DNA of 42,141 nucleotides from DASYQD01 sp036005845 (GCA_036005845.1 DASYQD010000006.1:1-42141); one strand, 5' to 3'. Positions 8,133-15,790 are shown, numbered from the stretch's first letter. The notes: generated by a model from the letters alone, not told the origin. Program-made: numbers and translations.

Positions 8133-8855
8133 GTGAGCCCACCCGCCGCCGTCCGCGCGCCTCGCGAGCAGCCGCTCGACCACGTCGCGGTGGCGCTCGA
8201 CACCGCGGACCGAGCGCGCTTCGACGCCTGGTGCCGTACCTTTGGCCCGCGCGTCGGTCTGCTCAAGGTCGGCCTCGAGGCCTACGTGCGCTGGGGGCCG
8301 GGCGCGGTCGAGACGGCGCGCGCGCACGCCCGCGCCGTCTTCCTCGACTTGAAGCTGCACGACATCCCCAACACCGTCGCCGGCGCGGTGGGTGCCGCGC
8401 GCGAGCTGGGTGTCGACTTCCTCACCATCCACGCCGGCGGCGCGACGCCGATGTTGCGTGCGGCGGTCGAAGCGGCGCGCGGTGAGGTCGCGCTGCTTGC
8501 GGTGACGCTGCTCACCCACCTAGACGAGGCGGCGCTCGACGAGCTCGACGTGCACGGCGCGGTCGATACCCGCGTCGTACGTTGGGCGGAGCTGGCGCAG
8601 CGCGCCGGCTGCGCCGGCGTCGTCTGCTCGCCGCGTGAGACGGCGGCGGTGCGGCAGCGGCTCGCACCGCCGTTCCTGCTGGTAAACCCCGGTGTACGGT
8701 CTGCAGGCAGCGAGACGGGCGACCAGCGCCGTGTTACCACGCCGGCCGCAGCGCTCGCGGCCGGCGCCGACTACATCGTCGTCGGCCGGCCGCTGACGGG
8801 GGCCGCGGACCCCGGCGCCGCGCTCGCCGCGCTCGAGCGCGAGCTCACCGGCTGA
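8133..8855 (+). CDS. pyrF: Orotidine 5'-phosphate decarboxylase
   Basis: Converts OMP to UMP in pyrimidine synthesis. It has 240 residues. The catalytic Asp-Lys-x-x-Asp array is LDLKLHDIPNTV with D72, K74 and D77. VALDTADR near the N-terminus, VNPGVRS and a terminal ADYIVVGRPLTGAADP phosphate-binding loop complete the family pattern. The first about 14 residues are an unconserved extension. A TAGACT -10-like hexamer sits at 8075-8080. It is transcribed alone, divergent from the phosphodiesterase-family gene. Confidence 0.95.
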   Translation: MSPPAAVRAPREQPLDHVAVALDTADRARFDAWCRTFGPRVGLLKVGLEAYVRWGPGAVETARAHARAVFLDLKLHDIPNTVAGAVGAARELGVDFLTIHAGGATPMLRAAVEAARGEVALLAVTLLTHLDEAALDELDVHGAVDTRVVRWAELAQRAGCAGVVCSPRETAAVRQRLAPPFLLVNPGVRSAGSETGDQRRVTTPAAALAAGADYIVVGRPLTGAADPGAALAALERELTG

Positions 8856-8924
8856 GCCGGGGGCGCGATTCAGGATGCGTGCGCCGGCCGCGCGCGCCGC
8901 TTCTCCGCGAGCGCCGCTCGCGCG

Positions 8925-9302
8925 CTAGAAGATGTAGATGTTGCGGTCCACGAGCTCGTGGAACTGCCAGTTGTACGTGTAGCCGGGGAACTCGACGGGC
9001 ACGGTGTAGACCGCCTCCATCCGCACGTGGTCGCGGTCCTTCTGCACCGTGACGCTCTTGTCGTCCAGCGGCAGCCCCAATTCCAGGCCCTTGCCGATGA
9101 TGTTCTTCTTGAGCGCCTCGTTGGTGAGGTTCCCCGCCCACTTCGCCTGGTCGATCATGAAGGTGTGCAGCTCGGAGGTCTTCACCTTCACCGGCACCAT
9201 CTTGAACGCCACCATGCCGGCGACGACGAAGGCGAGGATCCATAGCGCGCAGCCGATTTTCCCCTGTCCGGACTGCTTGCCCTGTCCCGCTTGCCTGGTC
9301 AT
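8925..9302 (-). CDS. Small one-TM membrane protein, DUF4845-like context
   Basis: A 125-residue protein. A short basic Gly/Gln-rich N-terminus is followed by one TM segment (about residues 17-36: IGCALWILAFVVAGMVAFKM) and an extracytoplasmic beta-rich domain with charged VTVQKDRDHVRMEAVYTV. It lies 160 bp downstream of lepB. In many bacteria a DUF4845 one-TM protein follows lepB, and the size and topology fit, but I cannot confirm homology by eye. A TACAAT -10-like hexamer is at 9377-9372 on this strand. The GC-rich inverted repeat around 8905-8925 may separate it from convergent pyrF. Confidence 0.7.
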   Translation of the reverse strand: MTRQAGQGKQSGQGKIGCALWILAFVVAGMVAFKMVPVKVKTSELHTFMIDQAKWAGNLTNEALKKNIIGKGLELGLPLDDKSVTVQKDRDHVRMEAVYTVPVEFPGYTYNWQFHELVDRNIYIF

Positions 9303-9462
9303 GGTCGCGACTCCTGGCTCGCGAGGTCGGCCCGCGTGCGCGGCGACGTCGCTGTCGGCGAGTGAGGATTCATTGTAGCGCCATCACGCCACCCGCACGA
9401 GGCACTGCCAGCGTGGCCGAGTCGCGGCGTCCAGACGGGCGGTCGATCGCCGGCCAAGCCGC

Positions 9463-10164
9463 TCAGCGGATGAGCCGGAAGCTGCGCCGCCAGCGGGTCT
9501 CGGTGACGAAGCCGGCCGCCGTGCGTGCGAGCTGTCCCGCCTTCCGCGCCCAGCCGGGCCACTGCCCGTCCGGCGTCTCGCCGCCGTACGACCAGTAGAT
9601 CAGGTACGCGCGCCCCTTGATGTAGTGGCGCGGCACCGCGCCCCAGTAGCGCGAGTCGTAGGAGCGGTCGCGGTTGTCGCCGAGGAAGAAGAACTGCCCC
9701 GGCGGCACCGTCACCGGGCCGAAGTTGTCGCGGCGGTAGAGCTGGTAGCTCGCCACGCTGCGGTCGCTGCCGACGCGCGGGTCCTTGTGCACGGCGAACG
9801 TCTCGTCGTGCACCGGCTTGCCGTTGACGAAGAGCTGCTTCTGCCGCACCTCCACGGTGTCGCCCCCCACACCGATGAGCCGCTTGACGAGATCGATGCT
9901 GGGGTCTTCGGGCGAGCGGAAGACCACCACGTCGCCCCGCCGCGGCTCGCGCGCCGGCAGCGCGAAGGCGGGCCGGCCGGCGCCGAGGCCGTAGACGTAG
10001 CGGTTGACGATCAGGTGGTCGCCGACGAGGAGCGTGTCCTCCATCGAGCCGCTGGGGATGTAGAAGGTCTTCAGCACGAAAGTGTTGGTGAAGCCTAGGA
10101 AGAGCCCGGCTACCAGCAGGGCCTCGAGGTACTCGCGCCAGATCGGGTGCCGCCGCTCGGTCAT
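9463..10164 (-). CDS. lepB: Signal peptidase I
   Basis: Membrane-bound Ser/Lys protease that removes signal peptides from exported proteins. From ATG 10164 it has 233 residues and a single N-terminal TM (about 13-32). The catalytic Ser is S40 in FYIPSGSMEDTLLVGD, and the general-base Lys is K94 in DPSIDLVKRLIGVGGD. The box E motif is FFLGDNRDRSYDSRYWG. The frame is open to 10413 upstream, but that extension is low-quality sequence without family features, so I start at 10164. Its neighbour downstream is the one-TM protein. Confidence 0.95.
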   Translation of the reverse strand: MTERRHPIWREYLEALLVAGLFLGFTNTFVLKTFYIPSGSMEDTLLVGDHLIVNRYVYGLGAGRPAFALPAREPRRGDVVVFRSPEDPSIDLVKRLIGVGGDTVEVRQKQLFVNGKPVHDETFAVHKDPRVGSDRSVASYQLYRRDNFGPVTVPPGQFFFLGDNRDRSYDSRYWGAVPRHYIKGRAYLIYWSYGGETPDGQWPGWARKAGQLARTAAGFVTETRWRRSFRLIR

Positions 10165-10207
10165 CGCCCGCGGATCTTCGCCCGTCTGCGAGGCACCCGC
10201 AAGGCGA

Positions 10208-10244
10208 TGTCCAGCGATCTTGCGCGCGTCCAGATCGCTGGACA
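10208..10244. repeat. 13-bp perfect inverted repeat upstream of lepB
   Basis: TGTCCAGCGATCT (10208-10220) pairs perfectly with AGATCGCTGGACA (10232-10244) around an 11-nt spacer. It lies 44 bp upstream of the lepB start, with no T-run on either side, so it does not look like an intrinsic terminator. It could be an operator, a 5'-UTR hairpin of lepB mRNA or a remnant of a small palindromic repeat. Confidence 0.7.
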
Positions 10245-10415
10245 CGGGCTGGGCTGAGGCCGCAGAGCCGCCGCTTCCTCCGGAGCGCACCCGGCGAGGC
10301 GCGCGAGGCGTCGCCGCGGCGCGGCAAGAACACTGGACGCGGCGCGGCACGGCAGTCGCCGACCGCCAAGACCTAAGTGCTGTCTCCTGAATGGCTTGCC
10401 CTCTTTGCCGCACCG

Positions 10416-10431
10416 TGGCACAACCCTTGGA
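10416..10431 (+). promoter_or_regulatory. Possible sigma-54-type promoter, in a 426-bp gene-free stretch
   Basis: TGGCACAACCCTTGGA resembles the -24/-12 sigma-54 consensus (TGGCAC-N5-TTGC), with G instead of C at the last -12 position. It lies 160 bp upstream of the helix-hairpin-helix gene. The rest of 10165-10590 holds the inverted repeat described separately, an isolated strong Shine-Dalgarno sequence AAGGAGGT at 10459-10466 without a start codon at usable distance, and a short tandem repeat (GCATCGCAA twice, 10549-10567). No bona fide gene is seen there. Confidence 0.35.
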
Positions 10432-10590
10432 CTAGGGCCGGCCGAACCCACGGGAGACAAGGAGGTGGGACGAGGCGGACAAGGTGAACGAACGGCAACT
10501 CCACGACAGGGAAAGAACGCAGAGTCGGTGAATCGAACATCACAAACGCATCGCAATGCATCGCAACCAGAACCAAGGAGAGATGAAGCC

Positions 10591-10971
10591 ATGACCAAGA
10601 CCCTTCGCAACGCCCTCGGCATCCTGCTCGTCGTCAGCCTGCTTGCCCCGATCGCCGCCTCGGCGGCCGCTTCCGCGGGCACCGTCAACGTCAACACCGC
10701 CACCGCCGAGCAGCTCCAGATGCTGCCGCGCATCGGTCCCTCCGTCGCGCAGCGCGTCCTCGAGTACCGCAAGGAGAACGGCAAGTTCGCGAGCCTCGAG
10801 GACCTGATGCTGGTGCGCGGCATCGGCGAGGCCACCTTCGCGCAGCTCAAGCCCTACGTCAGCCTCAGCGGCGACACCACCCTCAGCCACAAGGTGAAGG
10901 TCGCCCGCGGCAGCAAGCCCGCTCCGGCCGCCCCGGCCAAGCCGGCGGCGACGGCCGACTCCAAGTCGTAA
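10591..10971 (+). CDS. Secreted helix-hairpin-helix (ComEA-like) protein
   Basis: A 126-residue protein. It has a signal peptide (residues 1-27; basic MTKTLRN, hydrophobic core, ASAAAS) and two helix-hairpin-helix motifs: NVNTATAEQLQMLPRIGPSVA (first motif, about 33-53) and LEDLMLVRGIGEATFAQL (about 70-87). A Lys/Ala/Pro-rich tail ends it. This is the DNA-binding module of ComEA, the periplasmic DNA receptor of competence, but here without a long TM anchor. A role in DNA uptake is inference. Start ATG 10591 has AAGGAG at 10575-10580. A strong intrinsic terminator follows, so it is monocistronic. Confidence 0.88.
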   Translation: MTKTLRNALGILLVVSLLAPIAASAAASAGTVNVNTATAEQLQMLPRIGPSVAQRVLEYRKENGKFASLEDLMLVRGIGEATFAQLKPYVSLSGDTTLSHKVKVARGSKPAPAAPAKPAATADSKS

Positions 10972-10986
10972 CGGTCAGCTCCCACC

Positions 10987-11021
10987 GGGGTGGGGCCCGA
11001 GTGCCCCGCCCCGCCTTTTTT
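10987..11021 (+). terminator. Rho-independent terminator of the helix-hairpin-helix gene
   Basis: A 10-bp stem, GGGGTGGGGC (10987-10996) with GCCCCGCCCC (11003-11012), one G-U pair and a 6-nt loop, is followed by GCC and a six-T run (11016-11021). It begins 15 bp after the stop codon. It is the clearest intrinsic terminator in the window. Confidence 0.88.
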
Positions 11022-11066
11022 CCATTCCATCCACCCCTTTCTCTCGCCACCTTCGCAGGAGATCCC

Positions 11067-11657
11067 ATGTCCAGGCAACGCGGCTTCCAGCTCGTCGAGC
11101 TGGTGGTGGTCCTCGCCTTGATGTCGATCGCGGCGCTGATCGTCGTCCCACCGGTCCTGTCGATGAGCGCGCGCCTGCGCGTCGACTTGGCGGCGCACGA
11201 GCTGATGGCGGCGCTCTACCAGGCGCGCTCGATCGCGCAGCGTCAGTCGACGTACGTCGGCATCAAGTTCTACGCCGCCGGCGGCCGCGTCACCTACGCC
11301 TGCTACCAGGATGGCGACGGCGACGGCGTGCGTACGGCCGACATCACGGCCGGCATCGACCCGCAGGTCGCGCCGCTGCGCATCATGGTGCACCTCGGCG
11401 GCCGCGTCGGCTTCGGCTTCCCGCCGGGACGGCCGCCGCGGGATCCCGGCGACCCCACGCACCGGCTGGTCCGACTCGAAGATCCGATCCGTTTCAACGA
11501 CTCGGACATCGCGTCCTACGGTCCGCTCGGCACTTCGACGCCCGGATCGCTCTACATCACCGACGGTCAACGTGAGCTCTCGGTGGTCCGCGTGCTCGGC
11601 ATGACCGGCAAGGTGCGCGTGATGCGCTGGGACCCGCGGGCCGACGCCTGGAAGTGA
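11067..11657 (+). CDS. Type II/IV pseudopilin (GspH/FimT-like)
   Basis: A 196-residue prepilin-like protein. It has a short basic leader MSRQRG, then a prepilin peptidase site G/F with Glu at +5 (FQLVELVVVLALMSIAAL) and a single hydrophobic helix. The C-terminal globular domain contains an Asp-rich segment YQDGDGDGVRTAD (calcium-binding-like). Start ATG 11067 was chosen because it places the leader correctly; CAGGAG is at 11056-11061. No other secretion or pilus gene lies nearby, so it must use machinery encoded elsewhere. The GspH/FimT assignment rests on the N-terminus and size. Confidence 0.85.
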   Translation: MSRQRGFQLVELVVVLALMSIAALIVVPPVLSMSARLRVDLAAHELMAALYQARSIAQRQSTYVGIKFYAAGGRVTYACYQDGDGDGVRTADITAGIDPQVAPLRIMVHLGGRVGFGFPPGRPPRDPGDPTHRLVRLEDPIRFNDSDIASYGPLGTSTPGSLYITDGQRELSVVRVLGMTGKVRVMRWDPRADAWK

Positions 11658-11686
11658 GTGGCACCCTGCGTTAACGTGACGGCGCG

Positions 11687-12070
11687 ATGGGGGCGATCGT
11701 CGTCATCACCACCGTGGGAGACGAGGAGCAGGCGCTGCTCATCGCTCGCGAGCTGGTGGCGCGGCGCCTGGCGGCCTGCGTCAACGTGCTCCCCGGCATT
11801 CGTTCCGTGTACCGCTGGCAGGGCAAGATCTGCCGCGACGGCGAGCACCTGTTGATCGTCAAGACGCTCGAGAGCGAGCGCGAGGCGGTGGCCGCCGCGA
11901 TCCGCGCGCTGCACAGCTACGAGCTGCCGGAGATCCTCTCCTTCCCCGTCGGCGCCGGCGACGAGCGCTTCCTCGCCTGGATCGCCGACAGCGTCGACAA
12001 GAGCGCCATCCCCACCGCCGCCGACGAGGAGGACGAGCCGGCGCTTGACCCCGACGACAGCTCGTTCTGA
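11687..12070 (+). CDS. cutA: Divalent cation tolerance protein CutA
   Basis: A 127-residue protein with the CutA1 core: VVITTVGDEEQALLIARELV, LAACVNVLPGIRSVYRWQGKI, and ELPEILSFPV. CutA forms very stable trimers with a PII-like fold. Its physiological role is poorly defined, though it was first linked to copper tolerance. The C-terminus carries an acidic tail (AADEEDEPALDPDD) beyond the normal about 105 residues. The gene is 29 bp after the pseudopilin gene and convergent with the PLP enzyme. Confidence 0.93.
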   Translation: MGAIVVITTVGDEEQALLIARELVARRLAACVNVLPGIRSVYRWQGKICRDGEHLLIVKTLESEREAVAAAIRALHSYELPEILSFPVGAGDERFLAWIADSVDKSAIPTAADEEDEPALDPDDSSF

Positions 12071-12093
12071 GCGCGGCGCCAGCGCCTGCCGCG

Positions 12094-13254
12094 TTACACC
12101 GCGTCGAGCCCGCGCTGCAGGTCGGCGAGCAAGTCCGCGCGGTCCTCGATCCCCACCGAGACGCGCACCAGTCCGTCGCCGATGCCCAACGCGGCGCGGC
12201 GATCCGCCGGGACCGAGGCGTGCGTCATCGTCGCCGGGTGGCTGATCAGCGTCTCGACGCCGCCGAGGCTCTCGGCCAGGCTCATCACCTCCAGCCGGTC
12301 GAGGAACCGCTTCGCCGCCTCGTAGCTGCCGAGGTCGAAGCTGATCATGGCGCCGAAGCCGCTCGCCTGCCGCTGCTGGATCTCGTAACCGGGATGATTG
12401 GGGAGCCCGGGGTAGAGCACGCGCTCCACCCTGGGATGGTCGGCAAGGAAGGCGGCGATGACACGCGCGTTCTCCTCGCAGCGCTCGACGCGGATAGGCA
12501 GCGTCTTGATGCCACGCAGCACGAGGAACGAGTCGAACGGCGACATGACGCCGCCGACGGACTTCTGCACGAAGTAGAACCAGTCGCCCTGCTCGCGGTT
12601 CCTGGCGACGAGCACGCCGCCCAATGCGTCGCTGTGGCCGTTCAGATATTTCGTCGTCGAGTGCACGACCACGTCGCAGCCGAGATCGAGCGGCCGCTGC
12701 AGGCAGGGCGAGAGGAACGTGTTGTCGACCGCCACCAGCGCGCCGTGGCGATGCGCGATCTCCGCCGCCGCGGCGAGGTCGGTGATCTGCATCAGCGGGT
12801 TGGTGGGCGTCTCGAGGAAGAGCAGCTTCGTCTGGGGCTCCATCGCCGCCTCGATGGCGGCGGTCGAGGTGGCGTCGATCCACGAGAAGCGCAGCCCATA
12901 GCGCTCGAGCACCTGGGTGAAGAAGCGGTAGGTGCCGCCGTAGACGTCCTGCGAGACGACGACGTGCTCGCCGGCTTTGACGAGCGTGAGCAACGCCGAG
13001 ATCGCCGCCATGCCCGAGGCGAAGGCGTGCCCGGTGACGCCGTTCTCGAGCGCCGCGACGTTGTCCTCGAGGGCGAAGCGTGTCGGGTTGTGGACCCGCG
13101 TGTACTCGAACCCTTTGTGCTCGCCGAGCCCCTCGTGCACGTAGGTCGAGGTCATATAGATGGGCACCGTCACGGCGCCGGTCGCCGCGTCGGGCGGTTG
13201 GCCGGCGTGGATGGCGCGGGTCGCGAAACCGTAACGGCGAGGGTCGCCTTTCAT
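12094..13254 (-). CDS. Cys/Met metabolism PLP-dependent enzyme (cystathionine gamma-synthase or gamma-lyase)
   Basis: A 386-residue fold-type I PLP enzyme. It has YTRVHNPTRFALE near residues 51-63, the glycine-rich ASGMAAISA, DNTFLSPCLQRPL, and the Schiff-base lysine K202 in VVHSTTKYLNGHSDALGG. The tail SLGGVETLISHPATMTHASV is typical of the MetB/MetC/MGL group. Sequence alone does not separate synthase, gamma-lyase or beta-lyase. Start ATG 13254 has AGGAGG just upstream; the frame extends further but without homology. It is divergent from mtnA, so the pair concerns methionine and sulfur metabolism. Confidence 0.92.
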   Translation of the reverse strand: MKGDPRRYGFATRAIHAGQPPDAATGAVTVPIYMTSTYVHEGLGEHKGFEYTRVHNPTRFALEDNVAALENGVTGHAFASGMAAISALLTLVKAGEHVVVSQDVYGGTYRFFTQVLERYGLRFSWIDATSTAAIEAAMEPQTKLLFLETPTNPLMQITDLAAAAEIAHRHGALVAVDNTFLSPCLQRPLDLGCDVVVHSTTKYLNGHSDALGGVLVARNREQGDWFYFVQKSVGGVMSPFDSFLVLRGIKTLPIRVERCEENARVIAAFLADHPRVERVLYPGLPNHPGYEIQQRQASGFGAMISFDLGSYEAAKRFLDRLEVMSLAESLGGVETLISHPATMTHASVPADRRAALGIGDGLVRVSVGIEDRADLLADLQRGLDAV

Positions 13255-13351
13255 CGTTCCTCCTGGTCGGCCGGCGAGGCTATCAGGAGGCTCAGGAGAT
13301 GCGGCTGCGATCACGGTTGGCGCGCGCGCTCGGGCCGCGAACCGGCGTCGT

Positions 13352-13357
13352 TATAGT
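13352..13357 (+). promoter_or_regulatory. -10 element of mtnA
   Basis: TATAGT lies 10 bp before the mtnA ATG in otherwise very GC-rich DNA. No good -35 hexamer is visible at 16-18 bp. If used, transcription would begin only a few bases before the start codon, giving a near-leaderless mRNA. Confidence 0.45.
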
Positions 13358-13367
13358 CGCGGCAGCG

Positions 13368-14438
13368 ATGAAGAGCGCCGCGCCGTTCACGCCCATCCGC
13401 TTCGCCAGCGGCAAGCTGGCGCTGCTCGACCAGACGCGGCTGCCGGCGGAGGAGGTGTGGCTCGACTGCCCCGACGTCGAGACCGTCGCCGACGCCATCC
13501 GCCGCCTGGCGGTGCGCGGCGCCCCCGCGATCGGCGTCGCCGCGGCGTGGGGCCTCGTCGTTGCGGTGAACGCGCCGCCAGGCGCCGACGAAGCGACGCT
13601 ATCGCGCCGCTTCGACGCCGCCTGGCAGCTCCTCGCCGGCACGCGACCCACCGCGGTGAACCTGCGCTGGGCGCTCGATCAAGGCCGCCGCGTCTGGCAG
13701 CAGGGGATCCCGAACGGCGTCGACGCTGCGCGCGCCGCGCTCGCCGCATGGGCGGCGCGCGTGCAGGCGGAAGACCTCGCGGCCAACCAACGCATGGGCG
13801 AGCACGGCGCCACCCTCTTCGCCACCGGCGACCGCGCGCTGACGCACTGCAACGCCGGCGCCCTCGCCACCGCCGGCTACGGCACCGCGATCGGCGTCCT
13901 CACCAGCGCCTGGAACGCGGGACGACTCGCCAAGGTGTGGGTCGACGAGACTCGTCCACTGCTGCAGGGCGCCCGCCTCACCGCGTGGGAGCTCGGCCGC
14001 CTCGGCATCCCCTACCGCCTGATCACCGACAGCAGCGCCGGCTCGCTCATCGCCAGAGGCGAAGTCGACCGCATCGTCGTCGGCGCCGACCGCATCGCCA
14101 GAAACGGCGACACCGCCAACAAGATCGGCACCTACCCGCTGGCCGTGCTCGCGGCGCGACACCGGATTCCGTTCTACGTCGCCGCGCCCCTGTCGACGGT
14201 CGATCTCGCGACGCCCAACGGCGACGCCATCCCCATCGAAGAACGCCGCCCCGAAGAAGTCACCGCCCTCTCCGGCAACCGCACCACGCCCGACGACGCA
14301 GCCGCGCTCAACCTCGCCTTCGACGTCACGCCGGCCGAGCTCATCAGCGCCATCATCACCGAGGCCGGTGTCCTCGAGCCGCCCTATGAGCTGAGCCTCT
14401 CCCGCGCCGTGACCGGCGCGCTCGACGCTCAGTCATAG
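13368..14438 (+). CDS. mtnA: S-methyl-5-thioribose-1-phosphate isomerase
   Basis: Converts 5-methylthioribose-1-phosphate to methylthioribulose-1-phosphate in methionine salvage. From ATG 13368 it has 356 residues. The catalytic Cys is C161 (THCNAGALATAGYGTA) and the catalytic Asp is D241 (VGADRIARNGDTANKIGTY), matching C160/D240 of the Bacillus enzyme almost exactly. RGAPAIGVAAAWG near residue 50 is the substrate-binding loop. No other salvage gene lies in the window. It is divergent from the PLP enzyme with about 110 bp between. Confidence 0.96.
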   Translation: MKSAAPFTPIRFASGKLALLDQTRLPAEEVWLDCPDVETVADAIRRLAVRGAPAIGVAAAWGLVVAVNAPPGADEATLSRRFDAAWQLLAGTRPTAVNLRWALDQGRRVWQQGIPNGVDAARAALAAWAARVQAEDLAANQRMGEHGATLFATGDRALTHCNAGALATAGYGTAIGVLTSAWNAGRLAKVWVDETRPLLQGARLTAWELGRLGIPYRLITDSSAGSLIARGEVDRIVVGADRIARNGDTANKIGTYPLAVLAARHRIPFYVAAPLSTVDLATPNGDAIPIEERRPEEVTALSGNRTTPDDAAALNLAFDVTPAELISAIITEAGVLEPPYELSLSRAVTGALDAQS

Positions 14439-14805
14439 GCCGGCAGCCGCTTCACGCAGCACCGGTGGCCTCGGCCAAGCCGAGCCCACCGCCAGCGGCC
14501 AAATGCCAGAAGCAGCACGATCCACTGGGGCAGGAGTCTTCCGCGCCGACGCGGCGGCCATGCCATTGCTGCGACAGCGACGCCGCGAACGCGACGTCCG
14601 CGAAGGTTAAGGGCGCAGGGCGAGCCGGTGACGGAACAAGCGGCCCTTCTCCGGGCCAGTTCCCGTTCCGTTCTCTGAGCGATGCTCGCCTGCGAAGGTC
14701 CGAGCTAGGCGGTGGGAGTTGCTCTAGAGGTCCCTCGCCGCGAAGCGGCGGGGACCGACGACCGAGTCCCACCGACTCCGCCATGACCGAGCATCAGCGA
14801 GGGAA
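14439..14805. other. Gene-free stretch between mtnA and ssrA with several hairpins
   Basis: These 367 bp lie between convergent mtnA and ssrA. Visible structure: a hairpin GGTGGCCTCGG/CCGAGCCCACC at 14464-14490, a GGCCC/GGGCC hairpin near 14642-14657, and a nested structure at 14710-14774. The nested structure has CGGTGGGA (14710-14717) opposite TCCCACCG (14767-14774), enclosing a stem of GGTCCC-CGCCGC (14729-14741, one bulged T) with GCGGCGGGGACC (14745-14756). There is no T-run. A 110-residue minus-strand ORF is present but looks non-coding. It may hold terminators or a small structured RNA. Confidence 0.5.
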
Positions 14806-15156
14806 TGGTGGAGGCGGTGGGGATCGAACCCACGTCCGAAGAACGTGCCGGCCGGGCTACTACGTGCGTGTCCTTCGCTTGCTGGTCTCGCCACCGCGCT
14901 TGGGAGGAAGGCTCTCCACGACGCGGCCGCCAGCCCCGATGGTTACCCAGAAGCGGCGCGGGGCCATCCGCTTCCTTCGGCTCGTATTGACGTCGTTTCG
15001 GCAAGCGCCACGAGCAGGCTCTCACCGAAACGCGCAGCTAGTTAAGCCGCGAGTGCCAGGTTGTCGTTGGCAGGTATACAAGTTCCGATTAACGAGACGG
15101 ACCTCGGCACGCAACCCGACGGACACCATGTCCCTCGTCGAATCCAATGCGCCCCC
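14806..15156 (-). ncRNA. ssrA: Transfer-messenger RNA (tmRNA, SsrA)
   Basis: A 351-nt tmRNA that rescues stalled ribosomes with SmpB. The 5' end GGGGGCG pairs with CGCCTCC before the encoded ACCA, and the stem contains the G3-U70 wobble required for alanine charging. The 5' GCATTGGATTCGAC and 3' GTGGGTTCGATCCCCACC are the tRNA-like D and T parts. The tag reading frame lies at 15071-15042: a GCC resume codon and eight more codons encode ANDNLALAA followed by TAA. Pseudoknot regions follow. Confidence 0.97.
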
Positions 15157-15162
15157 AAGTTT

Positions 15163-15200
15163 TCAATGACCCAGTGTCAATGACCTCGCAGCCGATCATA
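15163..15200 (-). promoter_or_regulatory. Upstream region of ssrA: direct repeats and possible -10
   Basis: On the ssrA strand a TATGAT hexamer (15200-15195) could be a -10 element about 40 bp before the mature 5' end. It is followed by two copies of GGTCATTGA, which on the plus strand are TCAATGACC at 15163-15171 and 15177-15185 (14-bp period). The leader between TSS and 15156 would be removed by RNase P. No consensus -35 was found at the right distance. Confidence 0.4.
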
Positions 15201-15241
15201 ACAGTGCGCCGCGTTGCGGCATTCCGCCAGCGGCTCGACGG

Positions 15242-15790
15242 CTAGCGCGGCGAGATGGGCGCCGGCGGCGCGTCTTCGCCGGCGGCAGCAGCCAGGGTCG
15301 TTCCCTCATCCAGCGCCGCCTCGACGTCGCTCAGGAACTCGGCGGGTCCGCGGTGACGCAACCGCGCCAGGATCGCCAGCCATGCGGCCGCTCCGAGGAC
15401 GAGGCCGAGCGGCACGAGCGGCGCCACCGCGGGAACGAAAGGCCAGAGGACGCCCGCCGAAGCCGGGATCGCCGCGCCGAGCAGCAGCGCCACCGCGACG
15501 CGGTGCACCCACCAGCGCGATTCGACGATCTCGAGCGCGAGCTCGCTGCCGGCGGCCGCTGCGGTCGCCGTCACGCGGCCGCGCACGAAGCCGCGGCGCA
15601 GTCCGGCCTCGACCGGCAGCCGCAGCTCGCCGCCACCGTCGCCCGCCGCGGTCCACTCGCCGTTCCAGTCCTCGACCGTCGAGGCGACCGCGGCGAGCGC
15701 CGCCGCGCGGTCGCGCGCGGTCTGCAGGCGCAGCACCGGCGGCGCCTCCGCTACCGCGCCGGCGGTCGCCTGGCCTGGCTGGCCGCGCAT
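15242..15790 (-). CDS. Hypothetical protein with two TM segments, downstream of dusB
   Basis: A 182-residue protein starting at ATG 15790, which overlaps the dusB stop by one base (TGATG), so it is probably co-translated with dusB. Residues about 10-85 form a soluble domain with VEDWNGEWTA and RLPVEAGLRRGFVRG. Two hydrophobic segments follow (about 98-145), then a short acidic cytoplasmic tail rich in Ala and Glu. I do not recognise the family. The soluble part resembles lipid- or START-like folds only in composition, so no function is assigned. Confidence 0.72.
   Translation of the reverse strand: MRGQPGQATAGAVAEAPPVLRLQTARDRAAALAAVASTVEDWNGEWTAAGDGGGELRLPVEAGLRRGFVRGRVTATAAAAGSELALEIVESRWWVHRVAVALLLGAAIPASAGVLWPFVPAVAPLVPLGLVLGAAAWLAILARLRHRGPAEFLSDVEAALDEGTTLAAAAGEDAPPAPISPR

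Noticed and set aside
10165..10413. N-terminal extension of the lepB frame
   Set aside because: It lacks signal peptidase homology, overlaps the palindrome, and the family begins near residue 1 at ATG 10164.
14452..14784. 110-residue minus-strand ORF between ssrA and mtnA
   Set aside because: Its composition is that of random GC-rich translation; the region is hairpin-rich and no family pattern or ribosome site was seen.
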